DNA of 64,000 nucleotides, taken from positions 140,313,741 through 140,377,740 of the forward strand of contig CM041465.1 in the NCBI GenBank assembly GCA_023213395.1, given 5' to 3'. The translations under genes and the position numbers were made by a program. Shown piece after piece: positions 59,095 to 64,000 of this stretch. Each line of letters begins with the position of its first letter. Within the stretch, counting starts at the first letter, position 1. Under the pieces are notes generated by a model. It had not been told where the DNA came from and did no database searches. It saw only the letters and a program-made list of their open reading frames with translations. The stretch comes from Cycas panzhihuaensis. Its lineage: Eukaryota; Cycadophyta.

Positions 59095-61265
59095 TTCAGG
59101 TGACATACCCAAACTTATTTTTGCTTATGATCCAAATGACCTTGATGTTGAAATACTTATAGACCTTATTGTCCTTGCTACCTTTAAAGCCAAGGATAAT
59201 ATTTCCCTTTCCTTCCTTCACCTAGTTGTGGAGGATAATATTGATCAAAACTTAGAAATGACCAACTCCTTATATGAAGCATGGAGCAATATATGCTCCC
59301 TTTATGAGAGGAAGGATGAATCTAGTACTATCATGCTTAAAGCATGCCTATATGCCATCCCTTTTACTAGTTCCATTCCATCTCACATGATTGAAGTGAA
59401 GTCTATTTGAAACCAACTTAACACTCTTAGTGCCCCTCCCACTAATCATGACCTTATTGCTAATGTAGTCAATGTCCTTCTAGCTAATTAAAATAGTTTT
59501 ATGTCATGCCTATTTAATAACTTTATTACAATGGATTTCAACACTATAGAAGGATTACTACTTAGGGAAGAGGGTATCATACATTATCAAGAAGCAGTAT
59601 CTTCATCTAACACTGCTCCCACATTCACAACTAGGAATCGTGGGAGATATCAACCTCAACATTAGCCCTTAGCCCAACAATTTACTTCTATAAACTTGAA
59701 CCAAATCTCTCAATAACTATAACATTCTAGAAACTAGCCTAAGAGATAGAATGTTACCTGCTTGTATTATGGTAAACTTGGGCACTTCATCCTAAATTAT
59801 AGAAAGAGACAATCTAATTTATAACTTATGCCACCTCAAACTAGTCAACAAGGTGGGGGAACCTTTTAGCATAATAGGGATTATGGAAGGAATAACAATA
59901 GACAATAGTAGAGAAATCAAACTAGGAACTAGAACCAAGGTAATAATAAGAACTTTTAACAACGAGGTCATATGAATAATTTACAGGCCAACTCTCAAAA
60001 CCTATTTTTTGTAGCACTTTCTTCACACCATGTCAATAATTCTTGGTTGATAGATTTTGGTACCACTCCCCACATGATTGGCACTGAAGAATTTCTTTAG
60101 GGCACTTCACCTACTTAGGTATAAACTATAGCTTTTGGTGATGACTTAACATATGATATGGAAAAGATTAGGAAGACTCCCATAGCCCTGAGGAATTTAG
60201 ACATAAGACATCATATGAGTAATATCCTCTTAATACCTAGCATGTAACCAAACACACTACCTATAAGCCATATTGACAAGTAAAATATTGATATCCCTTT
60301 TAGCCAAGGTATATATACTATTTTTTACTACTCAATTAGTCAAATAGTTACTACAGGGCATGAAGACAATGGTCTCTATAAACTTGATGGTGTCCCCTTA
60401 TCCACTACTTAACAACTAAATTCATGTGTCTCAATATAAACAAATCACCTTGATAAAGGAAAGGTTATCATTGTTGAAGACCTACTTACTAAGAAATAGG
60501 GTGAATACTCATATAGCAAAGAGCAACCTATATATAAATGCACTAAGGACCAATTATGGCACTAACACCTATGCCACATCAACATGCTGAAATTAAACCT
60601 TATGTTTAAACTTTAAATGGTGCATGGGTTACCAAAAATCAAATAAAATAAATGTTTTTGTAGAGCCTATATAGTTGGAAAGAAACATGGGGAACCTTTT
60701 CCTTCTAAAATAGTATGGTGAACAACTGAACCATTGGGGTTAGTTCATTTAGATATCTATGGACCCATGTTAGTTCAATCCCTCAATGGTAGCTTATATA
60801 TTATAACCTTCATTGATGACTACTCTCAAAAAGTATGGGTCTACTTTCTGAAGAATAAATTTAAAGCCTTTAACAAATTTAAATATTTCAAAGTAAAAGT
60901 TAAAAATGAAACTAGCATAACTATTAAGATTTCAAGATCATATAATAGACGGGAATACACCCTAAGATAGTTCATTAATTGTTTTAGAGAATTTGGTATT
61001 AGGTGCTAGTTCTCCACTCCTCACACCCCTTAGCAGAATGGTGTTGCTTAATGAATGAACTAGACGCTCATGAATAGAGCTAAAGCAATGGTTAAAGTTA
61101 TTAATCTTTCTACTATATTTTAGGCTAAAGTTATATAAACTATTGTATACTTGATAAATATAAGCTCAACTATAATAGTTAGGGATATAAAACCCAAGGA
61201 GTCTTGGTTAGGCTAAAAGTCTATAGTCTCACACCTTAGAACATTTGATTGTATAGACTATAAAT
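59095..61265 (+). pseudogene. Copia gag-protease-integrase fragment, one frame with stops
   Basis: In one frame: Gag (VVEDNIDQNLEM; LYEAWSNICSLYE, 59220-59310), a knuckle CLYYGKLGHFILNY with two Cys replaced by Tyr (59759), protease WLIDFGTTPHMIG (active-site Asp codon 60053; Ser replaced by Phe), pre-integrase, integrase core (LVHLDIYGPM; FIDDYSQKVWVYFL, 60740-60850), and the distal VYLIN...VSHLRTFDCIDY block (61140-61260). The same phase is kept for about 2 kb while many TAG/TAA stops occur. The pol is cut at 61265 by a younger element; RT and RNase H would lie beyond the window. Confidence 0.85.
61261..61265. repeat. Predicted target-site duplication of the 61266 element
   Basis: TAAAT precedes the LTR start. 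The matching copy should follow the 3' LTR outside the window. Confidence 0.4.
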
Positions 61266-61587
61266 TGTTAGGTTAATGATTATCACGTAACCCTATATTA
61301 GAAATATGTAGCCACATACACATTCATGGTAAGTTATGGTAAGTGTATTTTTATTGTAAGTGGTTTACTATTTTATATTAATTTGACTTTAGGTTGAGGA
61401 GGGATCCCACCCTCCTTCCGCATATTTATTCTTTGGGGCCAAAACCCCAGGTGTTCTTTAACACCACCATCACAAATGATATGTGATGTACTCTTCTTTA
61501 ATATGGCATAAACATGATATGATTTTGGCTCTTAATATGGATTAATTATGCATTCATCTACTCTGCTCTCATCTCTAATAATCTACA
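61266..61587 (+). mobile_element. 5' LTR of the non-autonomous element (322 bp)
   Basis: It starts TGTTAGGTTAATG and ends TCTACA. The first 80 bp match the start of the 3' LTR at 63908 (TGTTGGGTTAATGCTCATCATATAACC-like; compare in two parts). A hairpin GGTGTTCTTTAACACC lies at 61450-61465. Confidence 0.82.
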
Positions 61588-61589
61588 TT

Positions 61590-61602
61590 TGGTATTAGAG
61601 CC
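61590..61602 (+). other. Primer-binding site, Met-tRNA type
   Basis: TGGTATTAGAGCC, one mismatch from the canonical site, 2 nt after the LTR. Confidence 0.85.
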
Positions 61603-62850
61603 ATTTTTTATCTATACAAGAGTTAGGGATCTACTTTTTGGCCATTTTATTTTTTCAAGGATTTTTCGGCATATGGAAGTTTTACCAGTTGGGAGTAAAA
61701 TCAAAAGATTTTTAAAGAGTCAATAGAGAATTTAAGACAAAAAGGCTTGTGCCATAAATTTTGAGTGGTCATAGTGCTAGTTTTGGTGGAAAGTTACAAA
61801 CATTATAGTAGATTTAATTTCGACATGATTTTCTGTCACCGTATTTTTAGGACAATTCTATAACTTCAACTTTAAAGAGCCATAACTTTGGTTATAGATA
61901 TCCAAATGACCTCAAATATTTTTTGATTCTATGAATTTTTGAATTTCCTTTCTAATGGAAGTGGTTTAAGGTCAAGCATAGGTAAGCGCAAAATATTATT
62001 AACATTTTATCACTAGGTATTATTATAGTCCTTAGAAACCCTATTAGTAAAGTTCTTCAAATAGTCATAACTTTTGATCCAGGAGCCTATTTTTCAAATA
62101 GTAGGATCCATTAGAAATTTTTTTTGATCCTCTACATATTGGAATAGGTTTTATTAATATCTAATATTATTTTTTAGGGTTTTTAAACTAATAAAATCAA
62201 GGATTCTGTTTGGTCCTAAGTTGACCTATTTTTTAAAATTTTCAAGTAATTTTTTATTCTAATTCAGTATATTTGTTTATTATTGAGCTACTAATTAGGT
62301 GTTGATAGATGTTTACAATTTTTAAAGGTTTATAACTTAATTTTACAACCATTTAGCTATATTTCAATCTCTTGAAAAGAAGGAGCCTCTTTGAGAATAA
62401 AAATGACAAATTAGTGCATTCAGATCCCCTCTAATTCTATTATAAAGATGTCATTTCATATTCTAGCTTATAAAGTTGATTCTAAAGCTCTTTAAGATAT
62501 ATTTTTTGCTTATTCAGAGTTATTCTTTTACTTCTTTAAAGTTTTTAAAGTTACATCTAGATCATTCAAGGAAAAGCACTTGATTCTTCTTTAAGCTTAT
62601 TTTGGATCATTACAGAAGTTATTTTTCAAAGTGGATTTTTCATTACTAAGTTATATTCTCATTAATCAGGGAGGCATTTATCTAAAATTTTATATATATA
62701 TCAAGTTTTTTGACTCACTAATAAAAAGAATATTCAAGTTTATTTAAGGTCATTACATTTGAAAGCTCAAAGGTGTATTATAATGCATAACTATAAGCTC
62801 ATTGTTAGGCTCTTGTTTCTTTAAGACTCACATATACACACAGACATATA

Positions 62851-62898
<48 letters not shown>

Positions 62899-63209
62899 AC
62901 CTTTTGAAAGGATCATTGATTGAATATTAGTTTCATTCCAAAAGAATATTTATCTTACTTAAAAGGAGATTTATTGCATATTTTAGATTCATTTATTATT
63001 TTTATTTTGAAGGGATATATATTCTTTGTTGCCATATTATTATCCTTCATTGATTAAAGAGGATTCTATGTTGAAATCATGATTGAAAGTTCTTATGAAA
63101 ACATGTTTATTGTATATTTCAAGTTATTTATTTATTTCAGGTTAAGAGTTTTCTTATTTATTCATTGAAAATCATACATTTTTTATTATGTACTAAAATC
63201 TTTTATATA
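61603..63209 (+). other. AT-rich leader of the non-autonomous element
   Basis: No frame. It includes a (TG)n tract at 62853-62897. Long AT-rich leaders are common in plant copia elements. Confidence 0.6.
62853..62897. repeat. (TG)n microsatellite
   Basis: About 22 uninterrupted TG units inside the leader. Confidence 0.92.
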
Positions 63210-63932
63210 ATGGCAATAAATCTAAGTAGCATAGGTTTTCCTATATTTAACGGAAATGATTTTAAGCTATGGAGTAAAATAATGAAAGTGTATTTTCTTA
63301 TAAATGATTTATGAAATTTTATAAAAGATGGATATGAACCAAGTGTTAAAGAATACATCAAAAAGAATAATAAAGCCTTATCCCTAATGTTTTATGCAAT
63401 AGATGATAAAATATTTTCTAGTACAAGTGAGTTAACTACTTCCAAATTTGTATGGCATACCTTAGAATCAATTTATGGGGGAAATACTTTGGAATTAAAT
63501 GTCAATAATTACATTGATGATACTTTTGATGTGAGATAGATGATAGAGTAGGTGAACTTTGATGACAAGACTAATGTTGTATGTACTAGTGTAGACTTCG
63601 ATAAAATCGATAACTCTAATGTCGTCACATTTCACAAAATTGTATGTACCTTAGACCTGATTAATGGAAAAGACAAAAACAAAGCCTCTCTTACTCATTT
63701 GAATCAAGTCATACCTACTTGGAATCCACTTAAACTACATAGTATTAAAGAGACACATATTATTGAAAAGATGATAAGGCAAGTTGATGACCACTTCACG
63801 CATGATGATAAAACTAAAGGTCAAGTATTCAAATTTTTCCTTGAGTATAAGTATCATAAGTTTAAAGAGAAATTAAAGATGTATGTGATGACCATTAAGG
63901 GGGAGAATGTTGGGTTAATGCTCATCATATAA
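63210..63932 (+). pseudogene. Gag-like frame of the non-autonomous element
   Basis: It starts at ATG 63210 (MAINLSSIGFPIFNG), with DFKLWSKIMKVYFL and FVWHTLESIYGG typical of copia Gag (DUF4219/UBN2). Three stops break it: TGA at about codon 36, where Trp is expected, and TAG at 63537 and soon after. After the second TAG the same frame stays open to 63932, running through the polypurine tract into the 3' LTR. This C-terminal 120 residues does not look like Gag; its end (KYHKFKEKLKMY) could be a remnant of the Pol terminus, implying a large internal deletion, or may be unrelated. Confidence 0.6.
63897..63907 (+). other. Polypurine tract of the non-autonomous element
   Basis: AAGGGGGAGAA, directly before the 3' LTR start. 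Confidence 0.85.
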
Positions 63933-64000
63933 CCTTATATTGGAAATATACAGTCACACATGCATTCATTGTAAGGTATGGTACGTATATTTTTTATTAT
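63908..64000 (+). mobile_element. Start of the 3' LTR (truncated by window end)
   Basis: TGTTGGGTTAATG onward aligns with the LTR at 61266 with mostly transition differences. Confidence 0.85.

Larger units (their letters stand above)
61266..64000 (+). mobile_element. Short, non-autonomous copia-type LTR element (continues past window end)
   Basis: A 5' LTR (61266-61587), primer site (61590-61602), a leader of about 1.6 kb, a short gag-like frame, a polypurine tract (63897-63907) and the start of the 3' LTR (63908) are all present. The internal region is only 2,320 bp and has no protease, integrase or RT motif, so it cannot move by itself. It is inserted in the integrase region of an older copia. 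It resembles Gag-only TR-GAG elements or an internally deleted derivative. Confidence 0.78.

Noticed and set aside
1-64000. Host protein-coding genes
   Set aside because: Every recognisable domain belongs to a transposable element. No exon series outside the elements showed splice sites with conserved coding text.

Overview
The window is repeat-rich, non-genic DNA from a land plant, most likely a seed plant with a large genome. I base this on plant-specific element families: L1-type LINEs with a DUF4283 ORF1, copia LTRs primed by initiator Met-tRNA, very large Tat-like Ty3/gypsy elements, and a plant-mobile-domain-like reading frame. I see no host gene, rRNA, tRNA or CRISPR array. Nearly everything recognisable is a transposable element, and every element is coding-inactive as written.

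Layout: 1-6201 is AT-rich DNA with an LTR on the minus strand (274-678) and another on the plus strand (3383-3866). 6202-12497 is a full-length minus-strand LINE with a 19-bp target duplication and poly-A tail. 12498-16432 is AT-rich and holds three further LTRs. 16474-23942 is a minus-strand Ty1/copia element with both LTRs, inserted in a (TA)n tract. 24021-25523 is AT-rich with one GC-rich LTR-like patch. 25529-58784 is a giant Ty3/gypsy element (element B) whose 5' LTR is split by a second copy of the same family (element A, 26170-42599). 58790-61265 is a plus-strand copia gag-pol fragment interrupted by B on its left and by a short copia-type element on its right (61266 to beyond the window end).

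Elements A and B share one architecture: LTRs of 2.6-2.7 kb, a tRNA-Arg-like primer site, a single gag-pol frame (Gag, protease, RT, RNase H, integrase), then about 5 kb of extra 3' sequence. That extra region carries two things. One is a gene on the opposite strand with its own TATA box, an 8-codon first exon, a roughly 475-nt intron and a second exon resembling the plant mobile domain, followed by an acidic linker and a coiled coil. The other is a second, archaeal-type RNase H on the sense strand just before the 3' LTR. The proximal RNase H lacks its first catalytic Asp, while B's distal copy keeps all four acidic positions. The antisense splice sites and start codon are at matching places in both elements, which is the most interesting signal here.

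Decay is informative. B and the older copia fragment keep one frame for kilobases and are broken only by stop codons, mostly C-to-T type. The younger, CpG-rich element A has few stops but many frameshifts and scrambled patches, including between its own two LTRs, so part of A's damage may be base-calling or assembly error.
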